Assembly: GCA_010279815.1 (NCBI GenBank)
Contig: QEOQ01000133.1
Location: 1 to 64,000, forward strand
Length of the DNA: 64,000 nt
Direction of reading: 5' to 3'
Origin: Brachionus plicatilis
Lineage: Eukaryota > Rotifera > Eurotatoria > Ploima > Brachionidae
Position 1 is the first letter of the stretch. Each line of letters begins with the position of its first letter. Positions 32,854 through 43,540 of this stretch are shown one piece after another. The translations under genes and the position numbers were made by a program. The notes under the pieces were generated by a model. The model saw nothing but the letters and a program-made list of their open reading frames with translations, was not told the origin of the DNA and searched no databases.

Positions 32854-33340
32854 ATAAAAATTTAATTTGGTTTACAAAAACTTTTACAGATCAATTAATT
32901 AAATTAATTAAATTTTTCATTTTTTTTTAATAATCTTTTTATATAAAACATTTTGATATATTGTATTTTAATGAATTATTTATTTTAATTGAAATAAATG
33001 AAGAGTTAATCAGTCTATTAAATTCAATAGATAAGGGCACTAGCCTGTTGATTAACCTAAATACAGTAAAAAAAAAAAAAATTTAACTTTGGTTTAATAG
33101 AAATATTAAAGAATATAGTAATTTACACAATTGACTGTTATATTTTTAAAAGGCAATTTTACTAAACCCCTGAATAATTTAATAAAAAAGCATTAATTGA
33201 TATTCGATTGATTTATTCTATATAATAAGAAAAATAAAAATAAAAAAATAACAAAAAAGCAACTAACAGATTATTTTTATGGAAAATATTCAATTTTTTA
33301 AAAAAAAAAGATCTATTTTTAAGTACATCCATTTTGGAAA

Positions 33341-33980
33341 GGCTTATATTTTTTGTAGTAGAAAAAATATTTTTTTTTTATAGAAAAAATATTTTCGAAA
33401 AATAGAAAAAAAAAATTAGAAAAAATATTTTTTTTTTATAGAAAAATTATTTTTAAATATAGAAACAATACTTCAGAAAATCGAAAAAATAAAATATTAA
33501 TTTTTCTCGGTCTTCCTCTTTTACGTTTTTAATTCTAGTTAATTGATTATTTCCGTCAATGCTAAATATTTGATTTGATGTTGTCGCTGATTGAGTTTGA
33601 ATTGAAGGTTCGATATTGCCTTGTATTGATCTGAAAATTAGCACATTTAAAGGACCAGTCGAATTTCTCTCTAGAGTCGGTAGAGCCTTTTTTCGACGGC
33701 CTCTTTTAGAATTTTTCTCAATGTTAAGATCTAGAGTTGGAAATTCTAGTAATTCTAATTGATAGCCAATACCAATCACATGCTTGCAAATGAAATTTTT
33801 AATCGATAAAGGTGAGAAAAAAGATAAATATTTTTTTCTATTAGGAAATTTATTTTTTCTATAATCAAAAATATTTTTTCTAAAGAAAAAAAATATTTTT
33901 AATAAATTCATATTTTCTACTACTAAAAATATTTTTTCTATAAAAAAAAAATATTTTTTCTACTGCGAGAAATATAAGCC
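33341..33980. mobile_element. MULE-type non-autonomous element, perfect 9-bp TSD
   Basis: The inverted ends are ggcttatattttttgtagta on the left and, read inward, ggcttatatttctcgcagta on the right. The 9-bp duplication ttttggaaa is at 33332-33340 and 33981-33989. The empty site survives in copy 1 near 322-331, proving a real insertion. A 9-bp duplication is the Mutator-like hallmark. The arms carry many aaaaatattttt words. Confidence 0.9.
33453..33911 (-). pseudogene. MULE transposase C-terminal fragment (SWIM-finger end)
   Basis: The 152-codon frame contains CKHVIGIGYQLELLEFPTLD and then SKRGRRKKALPTLERN. Known: MULE transposases end with a SWIM finger whose last ligands lie in CKHV/IGVA, followed by a basic RGR..KA-type tail. 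The first CxC pair of the finger and the whole DDE core are missing, so this piece is non-catalytic. Both ends of the frame are encoded by the element's AT-rich arms. It supports the MULE assignment from the 9-bp duplication. Confidence 0.65.
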
Positions 33981-34842
33981 TTTTGGAAATAAAAACCCTC
34001 TTTTTCTTGACAATTATAATTCAACAAAAAGTCTAGTTTTTTACGGCATCTTGAAGTTAAAGCTTCATTTTTTATAAATAAACAGAATTAAGTAAATTTT
34101 ATCTTTTATAAAATTATAAAATTTTAAGTGAGTGAAGTGAGCATGAACAATTTTCATCAGCAAAGTCCAAAATGCGGCAACTTGAAGTTCATGATCATGA
34201 TCAAATGATCAAAACTTAATTCATTGTAATCTTAATAAAAATGATGAAATTAGCTTTTATTATTTTTTTTTAAATAAAACATAAGATGTTTACTATTTAA
34301 TTTAAAAAAAAACAACTTTTTTTTTCTAATCGATTTTTAATTGATTCTTCTAAAATCTGAATTTTTGAAAACTTAAAAGACAAGTTTAAAATCCACATTA
34401 AGGTATCCAAATTGTGACTTTAATTGATATTTAAATATTAATTAAAATATATTACGGCAAAACAAAGCAAAATTTCAAAATATTGATTAAGATTTTATTT
34501 TTACTTCAGATAAAAATTCATATAATTTTCTATCTAATTAAAGATTAAACAATTCATGTTTTATAAAGTTTAGTCTTTTTTATTAAAAAATTGATTAATA
34601 ATACCCTTTTATATAACTCAAAAACTAAAAATTTTGATTTTAAATTTACATTTGATCATGAACTTCAATTTAATTTTTAGTAAAATTTAGAAAATCATTT
34701 CTAAAAATAATTAAAATTTTTCATAAATTATTTTAATTAAAATTCAGAGTCTAAATTGAATTTTTATAAATTCTTGTCAAACTAAAATGGGTAAAATAAC
34801 TTAATTGGACAACACTCTTTTTTTTTAACTTTTTGCATTTAG

Positions 34843-35615
34843 ATAATGACAAGTGTAAGATCCTTTTTAAAAATGTCAAGATGGGTATATCACTTGAAGT
34901 AATGGTGCTTATTCTCGAGAATCCTCGTTTTGTAGGTGATGGTGTATTTGAAATTGTAAAATTAATTGAGAGTAATGAGAGGAATCAAAGTGAGCGTGAT
35001 ATAATTGTAGAGTACACATCCGAAGAATGTAATAAAATATCAAAATTTGATAATGCTTTTTTTAATTTAATTTTTTTTAAATAAATAGCGGCCGAAGCAT
35101 TAATGAAAATTGGAAAAATTTCTTATAAAAATTTTGAACTAATTCCATCATTATTCACTTCAAATACACCTTTACAAACGGACATTGTACCAGCCATTTA
35201 TGAGATTAGAGACACCTTTAAGTATCCGTTCTATTTGCTCAATTTAAATAAAGATCTTTTGGAAAATTTTGAAATTGAATTGAACAAATGTGATGCTAAA
35301 ATTAAATCAATTGATGAAGAAAAGATTGAAATTGAAAAAATAGAAAGAATTACTGATAAAGAAGTTGAAAAAAATTGGTATTCTGATCTGGAGGATTGCT
35401 TAAAACGATTTAAAGAAAAATATGTTTGCCAAATTGAAATGAATAATATCGATGAAAATTCGTGGCCTATAATAAGAAATAAAGCTATTGATATTTGTAA
35501 AAATACAGATGGACTCTCATTGATCTATCGAAACATACCAAATAACTATTTAAGAATAGATAGTGAATTAAAATTAATAAAAAAGATTGTTGATGAAGAA
35601 CTTTTATTAATTTAA
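34843..35615 (+). CDS. PARP14-like RRM protein fragment, copy 2 (two exons)
   Basis: Same gene structure as copy 1: acceptor before 34843, a 60-bp GT-AG intron at 35029-35088, exon 2 to the stop at 35615. The RRM motif reads LENPRFVGDGVFE, so the family GGGE is changed to GDGV. By eye about eight base changes alter residues and about four are silent, which does not look like strong purifying selection, yet both exons and splice sites remain intact. No upstream exon or catalytic domain was found. Confidence 0.6.
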
Positions 35616-36255
35616 ATAGACTAAAAGCTATTTTACAGAAATACATTTTTTAATGCAATAAAATTAAACAAAAGAAAATCCGATGGGATCGATTTCTTCA
35701 ATTTAATATATCATCAAAATCAAGTTTCTCAAAACATCTTCAAATTAAATTTATTTAAAAATTCAACATTTTATATTCGGCAATGGAAGTTTATGATCAA
35801 ATTAAAATTTTAAAGAAATCTGTCTTTTTATCAATATTTAAATATAAAATATCAAAACTTTATTAAGTATAATTTTTTAAATCTTTAGCCAGTAAAAATA
35901 TTATTTTTATTTTAATCAGAAGAAAAAAAAATAAAAATCAATATTTTGAAATTCAAATTTTAGAATTTTATTCAATACTTTAATTTTTTGAATACATGTT
36001 TTTTTTCTGCTCTTATTTTTTTTGTTGATTTTAAAAAAGTCCTTAAAGTTTTCAAGTAAAGATTTGAATAATCAAAAAAAATTAATTACAATCTAAAAAA
36101 ATATTAAATACGATTTATTTAATGATTAAATCTGTAATTTCTCTTGATCAATCGAATCAATAATTAAATTCAATTCAATTTGTTTTTAGTTTTTGTCTCT
36201 TTGCCTTTTTCAAATTCAAATTAAAAATTTTTAGAAATCGATAGTTTTTTACTTT

Positions 36256-36611
36256 GGGGTTGTGAAGTTGGTTTCAATTCGGTCATTTCAATTCAGAAAA
36301 ACTTGAATAACTTTTTTACTAAAAGAGATAATTTAGTTCTATAAAATGCTCAATTATAAGCAAATTTGCTTAATTCAGTAAAATAGGTCTGCAAAATACT
36401 CTGCAATTTTATGCATTTTGCTCGCAATTAAAAAGTATTCAAATCAATTGTGCACTTACTTTGCAGAGTTTTTGCAGACATACATTTTCAGATTAAGCAA
36501 AGTTACTTAAATATTAAGCATTTAACATAACTAAATTATTACTTATAGTAAAAAAGCTATTTTAATTTTTCTGAATTGAAACGATCGAATTGAAATGAAC
36601 TTCACAGTCCC
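36256..36611. mobile_element. hAT-type MITE present only in duplicate copy 2
   Basis: The inverted ends are ggggttgtgaagttggtttc on the left and, read inward, gggactgtgaagttcatttc on the right. The target duplication is tttacttt (36248-36255) against tttaattt (36612-36619), 8 bp with one mismatch. Copy 1 has the unfilled site near 3093-3110. The interior has ctctgcaaaa and ttttgcagag words in inverted order, as in the 53264-53800 element. Confidence 0.8.
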
Positions 36612-36835
36612 TTTAATTTTAAAGAATAATTTCAAATGAAACTGTAATTAATATTACAAATAAAAAATTTTTATAAAAAATAACAGCGTGACCAAAATAA
36701 TTTTATAAATTTAGGCAAATAGATCTTTACCGGAAAATAATCCAAAAATTGTTTTATTTTAGTAAAAACTGAAATTAAAATAATAAAAAGCTGTAAATTA
36801 TGGATCCAGCATTAACAACCACAAAATCAATAAAT

Positions 36836-36975
36836 ACTTCATCATTATCTTTGACGACATTTTTGAAACGAACAAAATTAATATCGATAAGATTACAGAA
36901 TTATTTACATTAAGAATTGACAAATTTTGTTTGTGAATGCTATGATGATTTCATTGGTAAAAGATGTCAACACAA
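36836..36975 (+). pseudogene. Fragment of the WD/EGF membrane-protein family, copy 2
   Basis: Same stalk-EGF1 fragment and same internal deletion as 3322-3475, with few base differences. Confidence 0.75.
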
Positions 36976-37146
36976 GCAAAAAAAGCAACAATTTAATGTC
37001 ACAAAAGACCAAGGAAGAGGTCACTGTTATGCCTAGCAAATCCTACTTTCCTTTTCTACTAGTATGACGCTATAATTTAACCACTATTTAAACTTTTATA
37101 TCAAATTCTTTCGCAAATCTAGCAGAATCACATCAACATGACTACT

Positions 37147-37985
37147 TTTGTCTAGACTAAGATGAAATCTAGGGTTTCCGGAAGATTTGTTGTACGTGAC
37201 TTTTTCTTGACAAATCCGTGCTGTTCTTTAGATCTAATATTATTCTTAGAAAGATAATCTTCCATTTTGGTTCTTTATATGCTTTCCATAATTTTGCACG
37301 GAATTGATGTTTAAGACAAAGGACGATAATTGCTCGGCATTGATTTATCACCTTTTTTAAACATTGGAGTAATATTTGCTGATCTGAATTGTATTGGAAG
37401 CTATTGGATAAAGATATTCTGAAAATCAAAGTTAAAGGAACAGTAAAGGCTTCTGCATAGTTTTTAAGCAATGATGGATAAAGCTTGTCTACACCATGAT
37501 TTATTTTGATTTAAGCCTTATTATTTTTTTAAAACTATTTCAGAACTTGTAACATTTGGTTGAATGTCAATATTTTCTGACTATTTTTCATTAATTTCAA
37601 CTTCTAAAGGTTGAAATGCCACCTTGTTTAAGATAAAAACATCTTGAAAAAGATTGAAGATTTGTTATCTCTTTCGGATGGTGCATTTATTCATTGTTTG
37701 ACTTTTTTAATTCTTTGATTGCTTGTTTATCATTTAAGTATTTATATTTTTGGATTCTTCTTAGCTTTTCCTACTAAATTTTGTTGATATTATTCTGTCT
37801 TTTTTTTATTTATGATGAAACTAATTTACAGATTCGTTTGTAATCTTATAAATTGATTCATTTCCTTCCGGTTACATGAACAGTTCCTGTATCTTAGATT
37901 CTTTTTATTTCTAATTAAGATCTTAGGATCATCAATCCAATATTTTGAGATACCTTTCTTTTTAGAGTTCATTGTACATTGCCTA
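37147..37985 (-). pseudogene. LINE relic: linker and reverse-transcriptase N-terminal part
   Basis: Minus-strand pieces: KGISKYWIDDPKILIRNKKN (about 37965-37900), matching the endonuclease-to-RT linker of Jockey-like LINEs, and GVDKLYPSLLKNYAEAFTVP, LTLIFRISLSNSF (about 37500-37390), matching the RT entry motif GxDxIPxxLLKxxA...PLT.IF..SL. Frameshifts occur after SF and near the YRP motif. It is dead and truncated. Confidence 0.65.
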
Positions 37986-38585
37986 AATAAAGTTAATAAA
38001 TAAATCAATAAATAAAAATAAAGTAAAAAAAGGTAAAACATACTGAAATTTAAAAGATGTGTTTCGAAAAAAAATTAAAACAATCAGTTTAACGTTTTTA
38101 CATGCTCGAGGATTCAGGTAAATAAGAAGAGAAAGTAAGATTGGAAAATTTTTGAAAAAAAAAAACAAGAAAAATGAAACCGAAATTCTTTGTTAAAAAT
38201 GGACTAGCTCTTTAGTAAAAAACTCAATTGTATGAATTTATTTTATTAATCAATTTTCTTTTACGCAAAAAAAAAATTATTTGATTTTAGATTACCGACA
38301 AATATAAAAATAGTGTAATAAACAAAATTGCGTCATTTTTTTAACAATTATTTGCTAAAATCAGTTTTCTTTTTTTTAATTATAAATAATTGATTTTTTT
38401 TAGGAAATTCAAATTTTATTATTTTAACTTCTTCTTTCAAAATATAGAGAAATGATTTCTTTGTAAATTTAAAAAAAAATATTAAGTAATCTTTAAAAAT
38501 ACCTTAAATAATTTACAATAATGTCAGTCTATTTATTTCGACCAAAAAGTCACTGAGTAAATTACAAAAAAATTTAATTTAAATA

Positions 38586-38747
38586 ATGATATATTATATT
38601 TTTACCGCTTCAATCTTTGTCTGTTTTTTTGACTTAAATTCAATGGAATATTTTGCGAGTGGATCTAATGATAAGAAGCTACGCATTTGGAATAAGAATT
38701 CAATCATAGATACAATTGACTATGATTTTAAAGTGTCAACTTTATGA
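38586..38747 (+). pseudogene. Truncated WD/EGF family gene (signal peptide and first propeller strands only)
   Basis: The 53-codon frame is almost identical to the first 53 residues of the gene at 43541 (FTASIFVCFFDLNSMEYFAS, SNDKKLRIWNKNS) and then hits TGA. Nothing of the rest follows. It could be the stub of a deleted gene; a short secreted peptide cannot be excluded. Confidence 0.75.
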
Positions 38748-39716
38748 TATACTTTCAGTGAAATTCTATTGTTAAGTGTGAGTGTGATTCTTTACATTTA
38801 CAAATCAATACGGTTTTATGAGATTCAGTACAAACAAATAATAAAAAATTGAAAAGCTTTTTTTCTTTAATTTAAAAATAAGTTTCGTGAATACAAAACT
38901 TTGCAACTTTCAAGTTGCATCAGCTATTCATATCTGCAAAACTCTGCAAATTTAGCAGAAACTAGATTTAAATGTGTTCAAGCGTAGTGCATTTTGCAGA
39001 GATTTTGGAGACTTTGACAGTTGATGTAACTTTGAATGTTGCAACATGATGCATTCACGGATCTAATTTTTAACTTTTAACAAAAAATTTATTCAATTTT
39101 TACCATTTTGTTCTGTTCTTTTGTACTGAACTTCACAAAACATCAGTACTTAAATCCAACACTTGAATTTTTCTTTAATTGAATCAACTCTCAATTATCA
39201 AAGAAGAAAATTTCATAATTAAGAAAATAAAATTTTAGTGTATAGACTCAGTTACGAGGATTGAATGCGAATAATTGGAATTTAAAATAAAAATCATAAA
39301 AAAGAAATGTTCCTTGAAATCATTTGAGACTGAACAAAACTTACAAAATAAACCAAATCACTTTCAAAAACAAATTAATTAAGATTATCAAACAAACACG
39401 ATTAAAGACTTTCATGAACAAGATTTATTTGAGGTTAACTGTTGTTTAGTAAAGCAAATTTAGTAAAATTATGGTTTTATATTTATTATTTTTAATTAAT
39501 TAATTATTAAATCAAGAATTAATAAAAGCATAATAAAATTTTTGTTAAATTTTCAATTTGCTCTTATTGCTCAAAAATTTCATATGCGCAAAAAAAAATT
39601 TTACATATTGAGTATTCATTTTAATTTATTTTATAATTTCATTCTGTATTATATATTATTTTATTTTACTTTAAATTTTTTTTTTAGTTTATTTATTTTA
39701 TTTTTTAATTTCTTAA
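38748..39716. other. Non-coding stretch
   Basis: No gene was recognised. At about 39530-39600 there is one end of the gcaaattgagc/caaatgcgc MITE type. Confidence 0.4.
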
Positions 39717-40216
39717 TTTGAAAGATTTAGCTCGTCACAGATAAAAAATAAAATAACAACTTTAGCAGTTGGCAAAATTGACAAATTTTTTGAAAATAAA
39801 GAAGAGAATTAAATATGGCAACTTTTTTTTACATTGAAATAATTTTCTTTGAGATTATGGAATGATTATGTCAAGTCTTTAAAAATAATTCATTTAATTT
39901 TTATATTTTTCAGACCAAAACAAAATTTTTAAAATATTGGGACACTTTTGGTTAGTTAAATAAAAATTTTATGAAACATTTCTCAAATAAATTTCCACAC
40001 TAAAATTCATTAAGCTAAAAAATTTGGGTAATTTCAAGAATGTGATCAAGTGTTCACCAAAAAATGTGATCATAGGTATCATGTCCAGAATGTGATCAGT
40101 GATCAATGATCACATATTTCGTGATCAAAAAAGCCTCTAATTTATGAAAAATAAAAATAAATTTTTTTGGTGATCAGGAAATTTTTTAAAATATATTAAA
40201 CTTTATTACCAATTTA
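39717..40216. repeat. Interspersed repeat shared with 5063-5561
   Basis: This is the unsplit counterpart of 5063-5561. It shows the empty site for the LINE inserted after 5561. Confidence 0.75.
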
Positions 40217-40690
40217 AAAAAAAACTTATGTCTCAATTTTCAAAATAAAATAAAGCAAAATCTTAATTATTCTTTGTGTTTTTTTGACATGTGCAATTTA
40301 ACACCCTTTTCATTTTTAATAAATTCACCACAAATGCTACATTCTACCGATTTTGACTGTTTGCTTAATGCTTTTTTTGAAGCTAATTTAGCTGCATCGA
40401 ACGATTCTACTGGGACCAAAGCAACTTCTTTATAAAAACTGCCTTTTCTTTTACGGTATTTTAATCTTTATATATATTTCAAAAACTAATGGTTTATTAT
40501 GGTGAGTTGCAATTTTTTTTGTTTTTATTAATTCATTCAATATTAACATAATTTTAAAATTTTGAAATTTCTAGAATGAAAAAAAAATTTTTTTTTTCAA
40601 CAAAAAACATTTCATGTGATCAATTTTTGATCACAAGAGAACACTTAATATTTTGGTGATCAAAATGATCTCATTCTGGACATGAACCAA
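40076..40690. mobile_element. DNA transposon remnant with CATGTCCAGAATG ends
   Basis: The left end ggtatcatgtccagaatgtg and the right end, read inward, ggttcatgtccagaatgaga form inverted repeats. Subterminal gtgatca/tgatcac words are frequent. No target duplication was confirmed. It contains the C2H2 fragment below. A copy cut at 5561 lies at 5433-5561. Confidence 0.6.
40267..40467 (-). pseudogene. C2H2 zinc-finger C-terminal fragment inside the transposon remnant
   Basis: The minus-strand frame ends VECSICGEFIKNEKGVKLHM, SKKHKE, stop: one classical C-x2-C-x12-H-x4-H finger. There is no start codon; the frame closes upstream. It is probably the tail of the transposon's own lost protein or a captured host exon. 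Confidence 0.5.
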
Positions 40691-41331
40691 AATTTGAATT
40701 CTGATCTTGTTAGATAGCTCACCTATGAAATGGTTAAAAGAAAAAATTTGACGAATTCAAAGACTTGACAAAGCCATTCAAAAATATTTAAAAAAATAAA
40801 TTTGACAAATACTACTAAAACCGAACAAGGCTTGTTCGTTTTGCATTTTGAACAAAATTCTTTAGCAATGCGAAATTTTAGAGCAAAAATTAGAGAAAAA
40901 AAGGAAAATGTTATAATTTTTTTCTAATTGTACAAAAATGATTCTGATTGCAGTAAGATATTGTAAACATTTTTAAAAACGAATTCTTAGTCCTGTAAAT
41001 TTTCAGAGCTTAATTTTTTCAGAAAGAAAAATTGGGTTCATCTTTTTAAATTAAAAGAAAATTTAAATTTATATAAATAAAAAAAAACGTTTCACAAAAA
41101 ATTTTTAAAAAATCAGGTTACATTAGAAGATATTTGTTTTAACTAATTACTTAAATTTTATTTTGAGAAAATAAATAATTGATAATTTGGGAATTCTATT
41201 AATTCGACTCTTAAGAAAATTTTTAAACTGATTGGCTGAAAAAAAACTTAATCTTGCCAAAACGAATTCTGATAAAAAATATTGAATTAGTTATATATGA
41301 TAAATGAACATTAAAAATTAGGTGTTAAAAA

Positions 41332-42946
41332 GAGTCTGTAATGTTTCGTAGCAAATTATTTTTCATAGCACAAAAAAATTCGTAGCAGACAAAATAATTT
41401 TCATTGCACATGAATATTTTTTCATAGCAAATCAATTATGATTCGTAGCAGATAATTTCATTGCGCGTTTTTTTTCATAGCATCTTTAAATTCATTGCAT
41501 CTTTTGCTTCATTGCAAAAATTTTTATTTCTTGGTATGTCATAATTTAGTATGAATAAGAAATTTTTACATGATAATGCTAACTATTCTCCGTCTATAAG
41601 ACGATTAAGAGAATCCAAGAAGTATTATGATAGAGACTCGAAAATGTGACGATGACGATGTTGTTATTCAAAATTCAAATTTTGATAATTTAAGACAAGT
41701 CATATCAAGACTTAGAAAAGACAAAGCTGGATATGGAAAGAATCCCAAATGTTTATCATCTATTTGTATTCCAGATAATCTTAAAATGACATATAGAAAT
41801 AAATTGTTTTTTTATCACGACTTTGGTCCTTCGGATGAAAAACGAATACTCATATTCACAACAGAAGACAACCTTCGTTCATTGGAGAAGCATCGCGATT
41901 GGTTCTGTTACGGAACTTTTGACATCAGCCCCGTACTTTTTACTCAATTATACACGATTCATGTAATCGTAAACAACAAGGATCTTCCCTTAGTTTATGC
42001 AATGTTACCGAATAAGGAGCAGACTACATATTCAAAATTTTTCCGTACAATCAAATCATTAATAAACAAAGATCCCAAATCTGTCAATGTAGACTTTGAG
42101 AAGGCTGTTTTTAATGCTATTAGTTCAGTGTTTCCCGGTGTTCATATTTATGGATGTTATTTTCATTTGACCCAGAATTTTTGGCGTAAGATGATAAAGA
42201 TTCCCGGCTTTTTAGAGAATTATTATAAGAAAGAAAATTTAAGGACGCTTTTTTTATGTGCAAATCTTTATATTATGTTCCTCAACAAGATGTTCGTTAT
42301 GTCTATAAGAAACTTAAAGCCGTTTTAGACAACTCGTTTTTACCGTTTCTAGACTACGTAGGTAAATACTACATTGGGAATAGACTCAAGCCGGCACGGT
42401 TTCCTATTCCAACATGGAATTTATATAGTAGAGTACTCGATAATTTGCCACGGACAAACAATACGGTTGAATGCTGGCACAATTTCTTTACTAGTACTGA
42501 AAAAAAGCACTTAACAATCTTTGCGTTGGTTGAAAAGATGAGACTAGAACAGTCACATACTGAAAATAATATTGTTCAAATCCGTAGCGGCTTGGTTTTT
42601 GAGAGAAATGTTGATCAAATTAGATTAGATAAACGAATTTTTAATTTAGTGTCCAATTATGATAGAAACGATTGTATCGAATATTTAAAAAACCTAAGTC
42701 TGTGTACCGTCAATTAGTATTTTAACTTTATTTTTTTTTTCTTTTAATTATTGATTAATTCGAAACAAAGACACGACATTAAAAAAATATTTTATTTTAA
42801 TTGCTTGATTTTTTGATGCTATGAAAAAAAAAATGCTACCAAATTATCTGCTACGAATCATAATTGATTTGCTACGAAAAAATTTTCACTTGCTATGAAA
42901 AAAAAAATGCTATGAAATATTACATGCTACGATACAACCGGCCCCC
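41332..42946 (+). mobile_element. Mutator-like element (MULE) with transposase remnant
   Basis: Long imperfect inverted repeats: the inner 40 bp (tagcaaatcaattatgattc region) match almost perfectly between about 41430 and 42870, and the outer parts share repeated cgtagca/catagca words. Flanking gttaaaaa at 41324-41331 and 42947-42954 gives an 8-bp target duplication, within the 8-10 bp range for MULEs. The right end is unusually GC-rich (ccggcccc). Confidence 0.8.
41551..42717 (+). pseudogene. MULE transposase, frameshifted, catalytic Asp replaced
   Basis: The DDE core is plain: GTFDISPVLFTQLYTIHV, PLVYAMLPNKEQTTYSKFF, VNVDFEKAVFNAI (second Asp), GCYFHLTQNFWRKM, then after a frameshift near 42250 PRTNNTVECWHNFF. 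The family has D before GTF in the first catalytic motif; here it reads WFCYGTF, so that Asp is Tyr (tac). A second frameshift near 41625-41645 separates an upstream piece starting at ATG 41551 (NYSPSIRRLRESKKYYD). The N-terminal finger and C-terminal SWIM domain are absent. The element cannot be autonomous. Confidence 0.85.
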
Positions 42947-43540
42947 GTTAAAAAACGATAAAAAAACAATTTTTGTATTTAAAACAACCAAAATAAAAAT
43001 GAAAAAACTGTAAATTATGGATCCAACATTAAGTCTCAAACTTATTAAAACGTGATAGAAAAAATATTTTATTTACGCAAAATAAAATTTATTTGCTTTA
43101 GATAACGTAAAACAATTGCATTCAATTTTTATTTTTTATAAGATATTCAGTAAATAAATTTTTTTAAATTATAAATAATTAAATTTTTTTGATTTGAAAA
43201 CTTTTTAATTATCAACTTTTTAGGATTTTTGTCATATTTGATAAAACGAATAAAAAAAACCTTAATAATGCTTTTTCAGTTAAGCATTTTTCTAGTAGTT
43301 AAATTAAGCATATTAAAGCTAGATTAAGCGGATCAGAAAATTAAAAATATCTTATTACTTTATTGCTTAAATAAATTTGCAATAAAATATTAACACGATT
43401 TTTAAAAAGCTAAGAACTGAAGAATAAATATTAAGTTAACTAAAAAAATAAATTTTTAATTATTTATAAGATTATCAGTGTATAAATTTGGATAAAAAAA
43501 TCATGAGTAAATTTCAAATAAAGTTTTTTAAATTAAAATA
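42947..43540. other. Upstream region of the WD/EGF gene
   Basis: Shares the word actgtaaattatggatcca with 3280-3303 and 36785-36808. At 43072-43094 tttacgcaaaataaaattta occurs, also seen at 60738 and inverted at 61623. No promoter motif can be assigned. Confidence 0.4.

Larger units (their letters stand above)
33007..37103. repeat. Segmental duplication, copy 2 (partner 92-3598)
   Basis: Same orientation as copy 1. It gained a MULE-type element (33341-33980), a MITE (36256-36611) and about 100 bp near 33225-33330, and lost about 545 bp corresponding to 1015-1556. It ends at the shared word aaacttttatat. Downstream, copy 1 continues into different LINE debris. Confidence 0.9.
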
